Assembly: GCF_002878395.1 (NCBI RefSeq)
Contig: NC_061115.1
Coordinates: 213,338,287-213,402,286, forward strand
Direction: 5' to 3'
Source: Capsicum annuum
Taxonomy: Eukaryota; Streptophyta; Magnoliopsida; Solanales; Solanaceae
DNA: 64,000 bases
This document shows, in pieces, positions 1 through 12,149 of this stretch. The notes under the pieces are model-generated. The model saw only the letters and a list, made by a program, of their open reading frames with translations. It ran no database searches and was not told the origin of the DNA. The translations under genes were made by a program, and so were the position numbers. How positions within the stretch are numbered: the first letter of the stretch is position 1; the number at the start of each line of letters is the position of its first letter.

Positions 1-6
1 AAGATA

Positions 7-2539
7 ATGGTAAAATATCATCACCCTATTCCTAGGCTAGATGATATGCTTGATGAATTGAGTGGTTCGTGTTTGTTTTCTAAAATTGATTTGAGGAGTG
101 GCTATCACCAAATCCGTATGCAACCGGGTGATGAATGGAAAACCGCCTTCAAGACCAAATTTGGTCTCTATGAATGGATAGTTATGTCATTCGGCCTAAC
201 AAATGCTCCAAGTACTTTCATGAGGTTAATGAATCATGTGATGAAGACTTTTATCGGAAAGTTTGTTGTTGTCTACTTTGATGATGTGTTGGTGTATAGT
301 AGGTCCTTAGATGAGCATGTAAAACATTTACAATGTGTGTTTGATGTCCTCCGAAAGGAGTTGTTATATGCTAATTTAGAAAAGTATTCTTTTTGTGTCC
401 AAGAAGTTATATTTCTTGATTTTATGGTGAGCTCAAGAGGGGTCGAAGTGGATGAATCTAAGATTGACGCTATAAAAATTGGCCAACTCCCAAAACCATA
501 GGTGAAGTGAGAAGCTTCCACGGGTTGGCTATTTTTTATAGACTTTTGGTCAAAGGATTTAGCACCATTGCTTCCCCTTGACCGAAGTGATTAAAAAGGA
601 TCGGCCTTTCAAGTGGGGAGATGAACAAGCTAAGGCCTTCAAGGACTTGAAAGCTATGCTCATTTCGGCCCTTTTGTTACAATTTTTGAATTTTGACAAG
701 ACTTTTGAGGTTGAATGTGATGCTAGCAAAGTTGGTATAGGCACATTTTTAATGCAAGAATTGAAGCCTATTGCCTTCTTTAGCGAAAATCTCAAAGGAG
801 CAACTCTAAACTACTCTACGTACGATTTAGAGTTGTATGCCTTGATTAGAGCCTTGGCCACTTGGCAACATTATTTATGGCCTAAATAATTCGTGATCCG
901 AATGGACCATGAGTCCTTGAAGCATCTTCGGGCACAAGATATGCTTAACAAATGGCATGCCAAGTTGATTGAGTTTCTTGAAACTTTCCCTTATGTTATT
1001 CATTATAAAAAGAGTAAAGGCAATATGGTTATCGATATTTTGTCTCAAAAACATATTCTCGTGTCTACTTTGTCTTCAAAATTGATGGATTTTGAGATCT
1101 TAAATGAATTGTATCCCGAGGACCTTCACTTTTCTCCTATCTATAGGGAATGGGAAGAATAAGGTAGGTACAAGTGGGATTTGGATTGGGGTTTGAATCC
1201 CTATGCCAAGTTTGACGGTTACTTGTTTAAAGGTAGGCAATTATGTGTACCCTCTAGCTCTTGGAGAGAGTTGTTAGTGAGAGAAGCACATAATGGCGGT
1301 TTAATGGGTCCCTTTGGGGTCGAAAAGACCCTTGGAATATTGGAGGAGCAATTCTATTGGCCAAAAATGTACAGAGATGTGTCTAGGATTTGCGGCCAAT
1401 GTGTAGATTGAAAAGGAGCCAAATCTCGGCTCCAACCTCATGGGTTGTACACCCCGCTACCCACCCCTTTACATCCTTGGCTTGATATATCTATGGATTT
1501 TGTGTTAGGGTTGCCAAGGACTAAAAGAGGTCAGGATGGTATCCTTATTGTGGTTGATCGGTTTTCTAAGATGGCACACTTTATTCCATGCTCTAAATGT
1601 GATGATGCACCTAGTATGACCTCTTTGTTTATTAATAATGTTGTCAAGTTGCATGGTGTTCCAAGGACCATTGTGAGTGATAGGAACTCTAATTTCCTAA
1701 GTCATTTTTGGAAGTCCATGTGGGGTAGGCTTGGTACTAAGTTGTTGTTCTCCACTTCTCGCCACCCACAAATCGATGGCCAAATGGAAGTAGTAAATAG
1801 GACTTTGGGTGCTATGCTACATTCTATGATTAAGGGAAAATTGACTTCTTGGGAGGAACACCTACCATTAATTGAGTTTGCCTATAATCATATCATACAC
1901 TCAAGTACGGGAATGACTCCCTTTGAGTGTGTATACGGCCTCAACCCCCTTACCCCTTTGGATTTAACTCCTTTGCCAAGTGATCTTATGATTAGCGTAG
2001 ATGGAAGAAAGTAGGCAGATTTTATGAAAAAGTTGTATGAGAAGGTGCAGCTTCAACTTGAGAAGAAAAATCAAGAGATTGCAAAGCGGGCAAACAAAGA
2101 AAGAAAGAAACTCATTCTTGAATCGGGAGATTGGGTGTAGGTGCACCTTAGGAAAGATCAGTTTCCATCTCAAAGGAAGACCAAAATGATGCCAAGGGGT
2201 GATGGACCATTCCAAGTACTTGAAAGAATCAATGATAATGCCTACAAGATTGACCTTCCCCCGGAATACCAAATGCACAACACTTTCAACGTGTGTGATC
2301 TTTCTCTAGTGGATGCGGTTGAGGATGACCAAATGTCGAGTTTGAGGTCAAATTCCTCTCAAGATGGAGAGGATGATACGGGTGTACCAAGCTGTTCAAC
2401 AAGTTCACGACCATTCACACGTAGCCAAGCTCAGGAGTTACAAAAACCTCAAGCTATATTCATGCAAATGGCCGTGTGTGAGTTGGTACTTGAGCCTTTC
2501 AATGGATTAAATGTTTTTAAGTGTGAAGAAGAGCCTTGA
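7..2539 (+). pseudogene. Broken Ty3/gypsy pol (RT, RNase H, integrase)
   Basis: Polyprotein remnant of a Ty3/gypsy LTR retrotransposon; the window opens inside the reverse transcriptase. RT (about 7-480) keeps the YFDD catalytic box ([10 protein letters not shown]). RNase H follows at about 578-1160 ([13 protein letters not shown]), then a zinc-binding/integrase part (about 1181-2010) with [18 protein letters not shown] and a region around [10 protein letters not shown]-terminal part at 2141-2539 (GPFQVLERINDNAYKIDLP) matches the usual integrase tail; I see no chromodomain. The gene is dead: the frame changes near 478 and near 575, and in-frame stops lie at 887-889, 1160-1162, 1409-1411, 2012-2014 and 2138-2140. 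The 5' half and 5' LTR lie outside the window. Class is certain from motif order; lineage within gypsy is not resolved. Confidence 0.93.
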
Positions 2540-2540
2540 A

Positions 2541-3143
2541 GTGTAATAAACTTACACTCCAAGGCCACTACTTGGCAAGGGTAGGATGGTCATTTGTTAT
2601 CTTCCTTTGTGGACTAATATAAATAGATAGTGTTAGGGTTATTTTTGGAGTTAGCTCATTCCTATTATTCAAGAAACAAAAGACTTGTAATATTGATGAC
2701 TTCTCTTTCTCATTTTGGAGAGGCTAAAATCAAAAGCTCACTAGTAGAGTGATACTAGAGTTGGATCTTGGCTAGAAACTAGGGTCTTGGGGTTCTTGAG
2801 TTCCTCTTGGTCCAAGTAAGAATTTAGTGTTGATATTCATTAGTCTTAGGCTCCTTTCTCATTGTTAGGGTTCTTAGATTATTGAATATTGTATGTCAAG
2901 TTTCTATACCTTTTGTAATCTTGATAACATTATGTTATTGAATCTAAAAGTCTAGTAAAGCCATGTGGGGCTCTTTCGATTCACTAGAAAAATTATCATT
3001 TGTTGTTCTTGTTGTAAACTCATTTTTCTAGTCAAAACAAGTGTTGAAGCCTAGTGATGCCGTGTGTCGCCTTTTTTGATTCACTAGCACTTTGTTGTTC
3101 TTATTATTGCTTTTTGTGTTGACTTGAATCTTTTGATACACAC
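2541..3143 (+). repeat. Probable 3' LTR of the gypsy remnant
   Basis: This non-coding block begins right after the last integrase-tail codon and ends just before a copia gag fragment. It contains a promoter-like ATATAAATAG at about 2618 and internal near-repeats around TGATTCACTAG (near 2980 and 3080). Position and composition fit a 3' LTR, but the matching 5' LTR is outside the window, so both ends are approximate. Confidence 0.5.
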
Positions 3144-3146
3144 TTA

Positions 3147-3427
3147 GTTTTATATCACTATGGAAACATCTTGAAAGTTTGTATGCTCGAAAGACTGGAA
3201 ATAATAAGATATTCTTAATAAAATAAATGTTGGAGTTAAAATACCATGATGGTTCTCTGATGACAAATCATCTAAATAATTTTCAGGGGATTATGAATCA
3301 GTTATTTGCTATGGGCATTAAGTTTGATGAAGAAATTCAAGGCTTGCTTCTACTTGGTTCCCTATAAGACTCTTGGAAAACATTTAGAACTTCATTATCA
3401 AATTCTGCTCCTGATGGCGTGATCTCT
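3147..3427 (+). pseudogene. Ty1/copia gag fragment (upstream piece)
   Basis: Read from about 3160 in one frame this gives residues typical of copia gag (UBN2-type), such as HLESLYARKTGNNK and NHLNNFQGIMNQLFAMGIKF, interrupted by stop codons (TAA at about 3226 and 3366). The reading is cut at 3427 by the insertion at 3428-6044 and resumes after 6045. Its own 5' part is missing and is replaced by the gypsy LTR, so it is a truncated remnant. Confidence 0.8.
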
Positions 3428-4240
3428 TGTAACACCCCGTACTTAATTACGTGCATTAGTCATTGTTATATGTGTTGGAGTATATGTATTGATCCTAAGT
3501 TAGGTATATATGAGTTTAAGTATGAGTATTGATTATTTTGAGATGGTTTCAAGTGTATAGTTTGATTATAGGTGTATAGGAATCGACTTTATTTATACCG
3601 GAATTTTCCCGTCGACGGTTCCATACGAAGGTTATTGAATAAGCTTTCCAACGATATAAAGATTTCCAAAAACGGATAAGTTTCGGATATAAGCGAGCAC
3701 GTTCGAAACTTTAAAACGGTGGCCGGGATGTGAACAGTAAATGTGCAGGAAAACTACTGAGGCCTGCCAGTTTTTTGGGTCAACTTTGAACGATCATAAC
3801 TCCCTCAATATAATGAACTGGGAGAACTACCACATATCAAAAGAAAGATCTCTGAGTCTTCTTTCCAATGCAATTGGTTTCATCCAAATCCAACATCTGA
3901 GGAAGGAGTTATACTCGTTTTACTTCAGCCTCTCAAAACAGATTTTTAGGGTCAACTTCAAACGATCATAACTACTTGTACAAGACGAACTGGGTGGCCT
4001 AATTTATATGAAATGAAAGACCTTTGAATTATTTTTCTAACGATACCAATTTCACCCAAATCCGATATCGGAGCAAAGAGTTATGGCCGATTTACTTTAG
4101 CCTATCAAAACAGTCCACCATGGACAGATTCGGATTTACTTAAATTTTTAAGGGCAATATGGTCATTTTCCATCACCTCATGGACGAAAATTGGTCATTA
4201 TATACATATAATTAGTCTCATATCCATCAATTATCATCAA

Positions 4241-4340
4241 NNNNNNNNNNNNNNNNNNNNNNNNNNNNNNNNNNNNNNNNNNNNNNNNNNNNNNNNNNNN
4301 NNNNNNNNNNNNNNNNNNNNNNNNNNNNNNNNNNNNNNNN
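4241..4340. other. Assembly gap (100 N)
   Basis: Exactly one hundred N bases inside the solo-LTR-like insertion. The true length of this part is unknown, so the insertion could be longer or shorter than it appears. Confidence 0.99.
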
Positions 4341-5211
4341 AATCCAAATTGATTCCGTAGTTGTGTTCACCGTCTCAAGGGCTTCGAGAAGCACCCTTTA
4401 TTTGTGCCAACAGGACTTCGAAATCAAAAGGGCCATTTTTTTGGTAAGGATGTAAATTATGTTGGTGTTATTTATATGGATATGTATATATATATATATG
4501 CATGTGAGCATAAGAAGTATGTTATTTGATTGTTGTTGAAAGATGATTGGAAATGATGTTGGATTATTCTTGTGCATGGTTGGATTATGTTAAATTGTGA
4601 AGGAATTTGGGGTGATGATGTAGTATTGATGATGTGGTATTGAAATGATGATTATATATATATACACACATAAACCTATTGTTCAAGTTGGTTTTTGGAA
4701 TGTTTTGCAAATATTGGTAGTATGGAATTATGGAAGAGAATTGTGGTGTTGGGTTGCTAATACTAGATGCCAAACATTTCATTGTAGATAAGTGATTTGT
4801 AAAGGCGGGAAGTTGTGTTGAATTGGTATCTGAATCTACAACGAGGTATGTAAAGCATACTCTAACAATGTTCTTTGGCATGAAAACACCAATGTTCCAT
4901 CAAGTAAGATTCCGAGGTTGTCCTAAAACATGTATTGTTCTACGTTACCAACGAAGTTGTTTCCATTCTATAAAGTGTCAAAATGTTTCATTGATATACC
5001 AAAAGGCTCTTATTTCATTGTTGTGATATTGATGATTCTGAAACACATTGTTGATGTACCAATGAGTCTTTATTACATCGTTATTGTATAGAAGGTCTAT
5101 TACTTGGTTCCTATTGATGTATCATTGTTTCAAAGTATTAAAAATGTGGAGGCGACCGAAATAACAATCTCAAAGATTAATTAAACTAAGTGATGGGAGT
5201 TCTCTCTTATC

Positions 5212-5311
5212 GGGTGGTATCCCAGGGGCATAAGCCTAGCATGGGTCGATCCCTATTTCATGTGTTTATGGGTGGTATCCCAGGGGCATAAGCCTAGCAT
5301 GGGTCGATCCC
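5212..5311. repeat. Tandem 42-bp duplication in solo LTR
   Basis: A 42-base segment starting GGGTGGTATCCCAGGGGCAT occurs at 5212-5253 and again, identical as far as I can see, at 5270-5311. The period is 58 bases. It is internal to the LTR-like insertion. Confidence 0.9.
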
Positions 5312-6044
5312 AGTTGATATGTACTGGAGGCATCCTAATGGTCACAGTACAGTACAGTAATGATTACAAAGACGATAAGAACGAAGGTAAAGTGATTGAA
5401 TAAATACAATGTACAGGTTGTCACAAGTTCTAGTAAGTGTGGTCTACTCCTATTACGACTTATTCACTTGTTTCTGATTTCTATTAAGCTCCTATATCAT
5501 ATGTGATTATTTACAGCTTTACATACTCAGTACATATTTCGTACTGACGTCCCTCACGGGGGACCTGCATTTCATGCTGCAGGCACAGGTACCTCAGCTC
5601 ATACACCGCACAAGTAGGAGCCAGGTCATACAGCTATTGTTGGTGAGCTCCAGTTTGCTTCGGAGCTTTCCGAGTCGGTTCCTTATGTTTTGTTATTGTA
5701 CATGAGTCATGTGTGGGCAGGGGTTTGTCCCGACCCTAGTTATGTTATGTATATCCTAGAGGCTTTGTAGACATAAGGAAGGGTAAAGTCATGGAAGTTT
5801 ATATAGTGATGTTATATCTGTATATGTGGTGGCCCCGACGGCCAAGTATTATATATATATATATATATATATATATTTGCGTGTGTTGTGCTGATACAGG
5901 TAATTAGACCTTTCTATATGCAACGAAGTGCTGTCCAATTTTTTTGGTGACATGTAAGTGAAAGTACAGGTATTTGAACGGGTTCTCCCGGGCCTTCTCG
6001 GCTTCGGGTGCCAGTCCGGCCCGATGGGATTTTGGGGCGTGACA

Positions 6045-7874
6045 TCTCTATGGATTTTGCCAAGAGCAGCGTTCTTAGATGAGACGAAAGTCTCAAGGTT
6101 CCTCTTCGTCTGATGTATTGGTGACTGGCATTAAAAGGAGAAGCAAGAATCATGGTTCTCAAAATAGATAACATTATAGAAGTAACTTCAGAGGAAAATT
6201 TAAAGATATTGAGTGCTATCATTGTGGGTTAAAAGGGCACACAAAATTTTTTGTCAAAAGTTGAAGAAGGAGAGCAGAGACAAGGGGGAAAAGAAAGAAG
6301 ACAATGATGAAAATTGCATAGCCAGCGTCACCACTGAAGATCTTGTTACTGTCCTTGATGAAAATCTAATAAATATTGCTTGTGATGAGTCAAGATGGGA
6401 TGTGGATTCTGATGCTGCATCTCACGTGACATCAAGGAAGGATTTTTTCTCATCTTATACTCCAGGTGACTTTAGAACCTTAAGTATGGGAAATGAGACT
6501 GTATCTAAGGTAATTGACATTGGTATAATTTGTTTGGAAACTAGTACTATATCTAAACTAGTTTTAAACAAAATAAAGCATGTACCTGATGTTCGTTTGC
6601 ACTTGATTTCAGTTGGCGTGCTGGATGATGAGGGATATATTAGTACCAATGGTGGCGGAAAATAAAAACTCATTAAGGAATCTTTGGTTGTGGCTTGTGG
6701 AGACAAGCGTCATGGTCTATACTGAACTATGGCTTCTACTAATGCTAACATGGTGAATGCAGTTGAAAGCTCTAGCTCTTCAACATTATGACATAAAAGG
6801 ATAATCCACATTAGCAAGAAAGGACTTAATGTTCTGGCTTAGAAGAAATTACTGTCTTATTTTGAAAGTGTAAAACTAGAAAAATGGAGCACTGCTTGGT
6901 TGGAAAACAAACTAGAGTTTTTTTCAAGTCTTATCCTCCTTCAAGAAAGACAAAGTTGCTTGAGCTGGTGCATTCAGATTTATGTGGTCCAATGAAGACA
7001 AGGGTTTTGGATGGTGCACTTTACTTTGTCACTTTCATTGATGATTGCTCAAGAAAATTTTGGGTCTATGTCTTGAAAACTAAATACCAAGTGTTAGATG
7101 TCTTTAAGCAGTTTCAAGCTTCCGTTGAATGAGAAACAGAAAAAAAGCTGAAGTGTATTTGTACTGATAATGGTGGTGAATATTGTGGATCGTTTGACGA
7201 ATACTGCAAACAACAAGGTATCATACACTAGAAGACTCCGCCCAAAACTCCCCAACTTAGAGGCTTGGCAGAAAGGATAAACAAGACCTTGATGAAAAGT
7301 TAGATGTTTGCTTTCTGAAGCAAAGTTGCCGAACTCCTTTTGGGGTGAGGCTTTATTGACCGTTACACGTGTTATTAACCTATCTCCTGTTGTTGCTTTT
7401 CAAAGTGATGTACCAAATAAAATTTGATATGGAAAAGATATTTTCTATGATCATTTAAGAGTATTTGGTTGCAAAGTTTCTGTACATGTGCCCAAAGATG
7501 AGAAGTCAAAGTTAGATGCCAAGACAAGACAGTGCATCTTCATTGGTTATGGCCTTGGTGAGTTTGGTTACAGACTATATGATCCAGTTGAGAAGAAGCT
7601 TGTAAGAAGTCGTGATATTTTCTTCATGGAAAATCAAACCATTGAAGATATTGACAAAGCGGAGAAGATAGAATCTTCAAGTTCTGATGGTGTGGTTAGT
7701 CTTGATCAATTTCCTCATACAAGTGTGCATGATGTTGGTGGACTAGGTAATCATGGTGACTCCAGAATCATGTTCAAAATCAACATGTTGATGTTGATAA
7801 TAACAACAATGTTGTTGTTGACGACACCCAGAAAAATAAATGCCTATTTTTTCCTCTCAGCAACTCTATTTTGA
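6045..7874 (+). pseudogene. Ty1/copia remnant: gag end, protease, integrase
   Basis: Continuation of the copia element after the solo-LTR insertion. About 6205-6250 encodes a gag zinc knuckle start (ECYHCGLKGHTK); the last cysteine is lost at a frame change. The protease (6390-6660) reads WDVDSDAASHVTS, so the usual Asp-Ser-Gly active-site triad is Asp-Ser-Asp. The integrase spans about 6884-7480 (LVHSDLCGPMKT, CTDNGGEYCGSF), and 7488-7874 is the integrase tail and linker (CIFIGYGLGEFGYRLYDP). Stops fall at 6663-6665, 7130-7132 and about 7230. No reverse transcriptase or RNase H follows, so the 3' half is deleted. Order and motifs make the copia call secure; the element cannot move. Confidence 0.92.
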
Positions 7875-8630
7875 GAGGATATATCAACCCATGAAGACTG
7901 ATGGAGAATACAATGTCGTTTCATGTACGATCGAGACAATTCTGACATATATGTTTTTTAGTAATATCACTTCGTAGACTACATACCGAGACATTGAATT
8001 GTTGAGTGATAGAAAGCTATAAATTATATTTAAATTATCGATATGTGATGTGTAGCACCTGAATCAATCACTTCAACTATTTAATTAGTGATGACACGTG
8101 TGTTATTCAACTCAACATAGACATTAAATGGATATATTCCTTTGATAATTTCTAATGATGAAAAATTAACAAAATACCCAGCTAAAATCAAAATTATTTT
8201 ATCGAAGTATAAACTAGGAGTCACCTCTTCAAATATTTGATTGTGTTTGGACGTGTGATATGAAGTCATGATTTTAAATTAGCGTTTGGACATGAAATTT
8301 GCAATTATAATTTCAAATAATTATTTTAAATCTAAAATTCTTTAAAAGAATGATATGAGATTTCAAATTATTTCTTAAAATGTAAAACTTGACTCATAAG
8401 TTAATATTTCGTAAAAATAAAAAAGATTCACCATTCTAAATTTTATAAAAAAAGACTTATGTTTTGACATGAAAAGTTGTTTGTACCATGTAAAATAATT
8501 ATATTAAGAATAATTATTTACCACGTCATGTTGTTGACTAGTGAATCTTTATAAAATTAGTTATATTTGAAAGTTTGTAATTGTAAATATTTATTTATAA
8601 AAGAAACGTACTGATATACGATTATCAAAT
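7875..8630. other. AT-rich spacer, MITE-like start
   Basis: No gene is seen. From about 8238 the text has GTTTGGACGTG and GTTTGGACATG next to long A/T runs, resembling the ends of short non-autonomous elements common in Solanaceae. No clear second terminus was found. Confidence 0.4.
8039..8074 (-). pseudogene. Possible copia protease scrap
   Basis: On the minus strand these bases read EVIDSGATHHIS, which matches the copia/caulimovirus-type retropepsin active site (DSGATHHI). Neighbouring sequence is full of stops. It lies on the same strand as the primer-site-bearing block at 8631-9029 and could be the same decayed element. The match is short, so chance is possible. Confidence 0.35.
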
Positions 8631-9029
8631 AGGTACTTTGGGATATACCAATATCTTATCTATGAACGATTTGATAAGATTTTATGAGTGATTATAATTT
8701 TCACAATTTGTGAAAAGTTTTACATGTTTATGAAGAAATGCAACGTAATAAAATCTAAATTACATATACAAATAAAAATTCAGTTCATATTAATTTAATT
8801 GCATATCATAATTTTATATCACATTTTCAAACAACATAGACTTAACAAGAGCACAAATAGATCACAAATATTAAAAAGCATAAAGAAGGCCAAATATTTC
8901 CTTTTCAGAATACCTAAAGTCAACAAAATGTCCCTTACTATAAATAAGTAAAGATTTTTCAAACTTCCAACCCCCCAAAAAAAAAAAAAAAAAAAATTCA
9001 AATACTAACAGGCTCTGATACCATATTGA
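8631..9029 (-). repeat. Retroelement leader block A with tRNA-Met primer site
   Basis: This block is repeated in diverged form at 9952-10379. At its right end the plus strand reads GCTCTGATACCA (9012-9023). On the minus strand that is TGGTATCAGAGC, complementary to the 3' end of plant initiator tRNA-Met, the commonest primer site of plant LTR retrotransposons. The block is thus likely the untranslated leader just inside a 5' LTR of a minus-strand element. The LTR itself is not clearly recognisable. Confidence 0.55.
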
Positions 9030-9217
9030 AGAAGTCGAAGCCAAAAAGGCTATTTTTTTTATCAAAAGAGATAATTAATTGACGAAAAAATTAAAACGAA
9101 TAAATCACTAGGGGACAGGGACTTATAAGTCGCCGGGCCCACAACGACTTGTAAGTTGTCGGGTTCACAGTGACTTATAAATAGTTGAGACTGTCGCAAC
9201 CTGTATATAATCACGGG

Positions 9218-9395
9218 CTGCATCTTTGAAAAATGTTTTCATGACAGATGATTCCCTACAGCCTTTGAAAAATGTTGTCATGATGTGATAATTTTCTACA
9301 TGCATATAAAGCAATAATTGATCCTGCAACCTTTGAAAAATGTTGTCATGATATGATGATTCCTTGCATGTATGTAAAGCAACAATTGATAAAGA
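9218..9395. repeat. Short degenerate tandem repeats
   Basis: CTTTGAAAAATGTT recurs at about 9224, 9263 and 9331, each followed by TCATGA-like text and GATGATTCC or related bases. It opens a frame on the minus strand, but that is a by-product of repetition, not a gene. Confidence 0.6.
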
Positions 9396-9951
9396 GATAT
9401 GGAGATTCACAAAAATAATATGTAATCACGGACTGCATATGCACAGATTAGACAGATACATGATGTGATGTCTCAAATTGCTGCATGTAAAAATGCAGAG
9501 TTGCAAATGCATGCTTTCAATTTTACTGTTTGCAGGTGAGTTGTGCCTATATATTTCTTGCAACATAAAATTATATCTTCTATCAAGTGTAGAAATATAG
9601 TACAAAAATATTCTAAACTATTAAAAAAAAAGTTACAAATATTCAATCAAAATACAAGTTAAGGTATGTTAATAAATATTTTTTACGTTATTTTTATTTT
9701 GAAGTATATAAGTATTACATCGAATTCTTAAATTTAAATTTTACATTCTTTAAATATTTGTTATTAATTTACTTTTGATCATAACAAACTGATTTTTTTT
9801 TATATAGATATAAATCCATTGTTAAAATTACAAGCTAAACATCGATTTCAAAAAATTTGGGACATTGAGGGACAAGTTATGTTTTTAAATACACGTCGTG
9901 CCGATATTGAATTTTGACTGCACATAAAGAAGCGTCCATTGCATTTCAATT
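9396..9951. other. AT-rich spacer
   Basis: No coding potential, paired termini or RNA gene seen; long A/T runs dominate. Confidence 0.6.
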
Positions 9952-10379
9952 AGGTATTTTGGGATATTTCAATATCTTATTTATGAACTATTTAATAAGA
10001 TTCTATGAGTGGTTAATAGTTTTCACAATCTGCGAAAAGTTTTTCATGTTTATGAAGAAAAATACAATTTAATAAAATCTAAATTACATATACAAATAAA
10101 ACTTTAGTTGTATATCAATTTAATTACATATCATAATTTTATATCACATCTTCAAACAACGTAGCCTTAATAAAAACACAAATAGCCCATAAATATCAAA
10201 AAACATAAAAGCCAAAATACTTTAGTCAAGAAAAAAGGATCAAATATTTCCTTTCCAAAATACCAAAAGTTAAAAAAATATCTTTATTATAAATAACTAT
10301 AAAGATTCAATCTTCCAACCACCAAAAAAACTCAAACACTTCTAAAACTCAAATGCTAACATGCTCTGATACCATATTG
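9952..10379 (-). repeat. Retroelement leader block B with tRNA-Met primer site
   Basis: Diverged direct copy of the 8631-9029 block, from AGGTATTTTGGGATAT through the right end GCTCTGATACCA (10363-10374). On the minus strand it carries the same TGGTATCAGAGC primer site. The two copies differ by many substitutions and small indels, so they are either two separate insertions of one family or an old duplication. Confidence 0.55.
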
Positions 10380-11669
10380 GAAGGAAGGGTTAGAGAATTT
10401 GTCATGTATTATTTTCTCTATTTTTTTAGTTGTTGTAAGATATTTTAAAATAATTAAATAAATATTTTATATTACTTTGATACAAATAAATTTTGTATGA
10501 ATTTCATTTGTCCACGTGGACAAGTAATGATCAAGAATTATTACTTGGAGAACAAAGGAGCAGAAAATTCTTACTGTGGGTTGAGAGTACCACGTAATAG
10601 TTGTGGTGGAGCATTTTTTTAATGAGAAAAAAATAATGGGCCCCACATTTTTTATTACTAATCAATTTTATATTTACGCACTTACCCTACCCTTGTTTGT
10701 TCACTTTCTCTGTCTTTCTTTCTCTCCTTCTTTATCTCCACTTTCAGTTAAATAAATTTTTAATTGAATAATTTTTAATCAAATACAAATTTAACATTAT
10801 CTCTGCTGAATAAAATCTCTGGCAAATAATTCTATTTGTGAAATTCTATACTTGATCTTTGTTTATTTTTTAACAAACAAACAGAGGTCAAGTATAGAAA
10901 TCAGAAAAAATTTATATTTTTGATTTATTCCTCTTGATGAAATTAGAGAAAGAAATGACTCTACTTTCTTAAGATATTCTAATTTTTTTTTCAGAATTTT
11001 CATATGCTACCTTTGTACGTATTTCAGTCAAAGTTATACTTTATGTTAAGTAGTCTTGTAATTAATTGCATTGCTCCTTTATTTGAATAAAATTGTTCAG
11101 TTAAATAACAAAGTTATATGCTATGAAAATTATTTTTGTCACAAATATAATTATTTGCTAGGGATTTTATTTCAACAAAGATGATGTTAAATTTGTGTTT
11201 AATTAAAATTGCTCAATTAAATATTTCAAAATACACTTTAATTTTTCAATTCCTTTTAATTGGTCCCACCACCTCGAGTTCATTATATATAGCCAATCAT
11301 TGGCTTCAATTGAAAAGCACCCCAACATATATTTCTCTTCCTTCGCCTAACGTTTTTTGTTGCTTTACTTTTACTTTATTTAAATAATAATTTTATTATT
11401 TCTTTTTAAATTAAAACTTATTGATTTATAATTAATTTTATTGATTCTTATATCCTGTGATTAATTAGGAAAAATTTATTTAATTTAAAATATCCTCTAA
11501 TTAATCAGAAAAATACTTGCTTAATTCTAGAAAAATATTTTATATTGTGGAAATAATTTTTTAGAACAGTACCTAACACGACTCAAATATATTTATATTT
11601 GATATACTTATCTATTTAATATAATATTATAGTAGTAATATTTAGTTAATTTTTGATATAGTTATTTAT
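10380..11669. other. AT-rich intergenic spacer
   Basis: No gene found. It holds A/T runs and a pyrimidine-rich stretch near 10700-10740 (TTCTTTCTCTCC). If block B is a retroelement leader, the first few hundred bases could be its decayed LTR, but no second LTR copy was found. Confidence 0.5.
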
Positions 11670-11671
11670 TA

Positions 11672-11919
11672 CTCCATCCGTTTAAAAAAGATTGACCTAC
11701 TTTCCTTTTTAGTCCGTTTAAAAAAGAATGACCCCTTTTATTTTTTGACTACTTTTTAATTCTAACTTTCTATATGGCATGTTTAAGACCACAAGATTGA
11801 AGGATATTTTTGATATATTTGACATATCTTTAATTTAAAACCCAAAAATTCAAAAGTTTCTTCATTTTCTAAAATTTTGTGTCAAGTCAAATTTGATCGT
11901 TCTTTTTGAAACGAGGGAG
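11672..11919. mobile_element. Stowaway-like MITE
   Basis: Left end CTCCATCCGTTTAAAAAAGA and right end complementary to CTCCCTCGTTTCAAAAAGAA form an imperfect terminal inverted repeat. Both ends are flanked by TA (11670-11671 and 11920-11921), as in Tc1/mariner-derived Stowaway MITEs. It has no coding capacity. A relative with cleaner ends sits at 32473-32723. Confidence 0.75.
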
Positions 11920-12149
11920 TAGTATATTGTTGAATTATTACTTTGCTAACAATTAAACTAATATTATTATTGTTATATTTCGCATCGTTTCCTGCAGTTT
12001 TTATGTTTTATTTTTAGAAAATCAATTTGACTAACTAGCTAAATTAGATTCGGTTGGTTCAATATTTTAAAATTAAAATTTAGATATTTAAAACCTATAT
12101 AAAAAGTAATATAAGTTGTGATTTTTCTTTTTTCAATATGATTAAAAAA

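Larger units (their letters stand above)
3428..6044. mobile_element. Solo-LTR-like insertion inside copia gag
   Basis: The block starts TGTAACACCCC and ends GGGGCGTGACA, the TG...CA termini of an LTR with a short imperfect terminal inverted repeat. It is flanked on both sides by the same 5 bases, TCTCT (3423-3427 and 6045-6049), as expected for an integrase-made target duplication, and it splits a copia gag reading. There is no coding sequence inside, no primer site and no second LTR, so a solo LTR of about 2.6 kb left by recombination is the simplest reading. It includes a 100-base N gap and a tandem duplication. TGTAACACCCC-type ends are common on plant gypsy LTRs (family knowledge); the parent family is not identified. 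Confidence 0.82.

Noticed and set aside
9165..9410. Minus-strand frame of 81 codons
   Set aside because: Produced by short tandem repeats; no start context or recognisable content.
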